Below are positions 7,936 through 8,391 of a stretch of DNA of 8,391 bases, one piece after another. The position numbers were made by a program, and so were the translations under genes. The notes beneath the pieces are model-generated. The model searched no databases. It was not told the DNA's origin and was given only the letters and a program-made list of their open reading frames with translations. The number at the start of each line of letters is the position of its first letter. Position 1 is the first letter of the stretch. The stretch is from Pseudomonadota bacterium. GTDB lineage: Bacteria > Pseudomonadota > Gammaproteobacteria > Burkholderiales > Burkholderiaceae. Where the stretch lies: contig JAJYBQ010000098.1 in NCBI GenBank assembly GCA_021778935.1, forward strand, positions 1-8,391, in the 5' to 3' direction.

Positions 7936-8391
7936 TCACTCCAAAGTCAGACGGGCCACGTCGGTCTCACCGGCATGGGCCCGCAGATCCACCGCATGAC
8001 CGCGGAATTCCGCCACCACCGCCGACGCCTTGCCGACGATGAGATGCAGCGGCGCGGTGCCGCTGACGGTCTGTACGCTGCCGCCGGGAACGATCTGCGA
8101 CAACAAGGTCCGGCCGCTCGAATCGCTCACGTCGATCCACACGTTGGCCGTCGTCCGCAGGGTCAGCACGCCGGAATCCTGCCTCGCGGCCGCGGCGGCC
8201 GATGCCATCGCCGCGCCCGCCGCGCCGGCTGCCGCCGCGTTCGCGGAGGACGGCACGGCTGCGGGTGCCGATGCCGGGACCGGAGAAGCAAGCGGGGCCG
8301 CCGGGCGATCGACCCGCGCCGGCATCGGTTCGGCCGCAACCGGCGCGGCAGCGGTCGGGACGGGAGCCGGCGCCGTAGCCGCGATGCCCCA
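7936..8391 (-). CDS. rodZ: RodZ, C-terminal part (cell-shape protein; runs off the right edge)
   Basis: RodZ is an inner-membrane protein that links the actin-like MreB to the cell-wall elongation machinery. Only the last 151 residues are here, and the reading frame is open to the edge, so the N-terminal helix-turn-helix domain and membrane helix must lie to the right. Residues 1-70 of this fragment are a low-complexity Ala/Pro-rich linker, as expected for the periplasmic spacer. Residues 74-151 form the C-terminal DUF4115-type beta domain, with [18 protein letters not shown] (76-93), the central IVPGG and a terminal VARLTLE. The ATG at 8325 lies in the middle of the linker and is not a real start. 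The position directly before ispG is the common proteobacterial arrangement. Identity rests on domain and context; no helix-turn-helix can be checked. Confidence 0.88.
   Translation of the reverse strand, partial: WGIAATAPAPVPTAAAPVAAEPMPARVDRPAAPLASPVPASAPAAVPSSANAAAAGAAGAAMASAAAAARQDSGVLTLRTTANVWIDVSDSSGRTLLSQIVPGGSVQTVSGTAPLHLIVGKASAVVAEFRGHAVDLRAHAGETDVARLTLE
7939..7942 (-). promoter_or_regulatory. Shine-Dalgarno sequence of ispG (fixes the GTG start)
   Basis: The minus strand reads GGAG seven bases before the GTG at 7931, and a second in-frame GTG at 7925 is 13 bases away, so the first is preferred. The site lies in the last codons of rodZ, immediately before its TGA stop, so ribosomes finishing rodZ would pass directly over it. 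Confidence 0.7.

Overview
The window is an ordinary high-G+C bacterial chromosome segment, with all nine genes on the minus strand. Gene order (read in the direction of transcription) and protein features both point to a betaproteobacterium, probably near Burkholderiales. The supporting signs are the order rodZ-ispG-hisS-yfgM-bamB-der-hfq-hflX-hflK, with der rather than miaA in front of hfq, an NKAE G4 motif in the first Der GTPase domain, a 77-residue Hfq with an RKEH rim, and an HflX lacking the C-terminal extension of the E. coli protein. The taxonomic assignment is inference from remembered families, not from a search.

From the right edge, in transcription order: the C-terminal 151 residues of RodZ (cell-shape cytoskeletal adaptor) enter the window. 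Then come ispG (isoprenoid precursor synthesis), hisS (histidyl-tRNA synthetase), a YfgM-like membrane-anchored TPR protein and bamB (outer-membrane protein assembly lipoprotein). These are packed with gaps of 4 and 9 bases and overlaps of 4 and 23 bases, so they almost certainly form one translationally coupled operon. A 57-base gap with a very G-rich leader precedes der, a double GTPase of ribosome assembly.

The only substantial non-coding stretch, 191 bases between der and hfq (1897-2087), probably holds a promoter for a second unit, hfq-hflX-hflK: an RNA chaperone, a ribosome-associated GTPase, and the first subunit of the HflKC complex that controls the FtsH protease. HflK runs off the left edge after 145 residues. 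The leader of hfq shows two small hairpins, one of which would cover the Shine-Dalgarno sequence.

The genes belong to core housekeeping and envelope biogenesis: cell shape, lipid precursors, translation, secretion and outer-membrane assembly, ribosome maturation, sRNA regulation and membrane proteolysis. I saw no mobile element, CRISPR array, tRNA, rRNA or sign of recent transfer, and no candidate for an undescribed system. The points worth a second look are modest: the missing ATG start of hflK, the hfq leader structures, the G-rich der leader, four cysteines in mature BamB, and the enlarged acidic Der linker.
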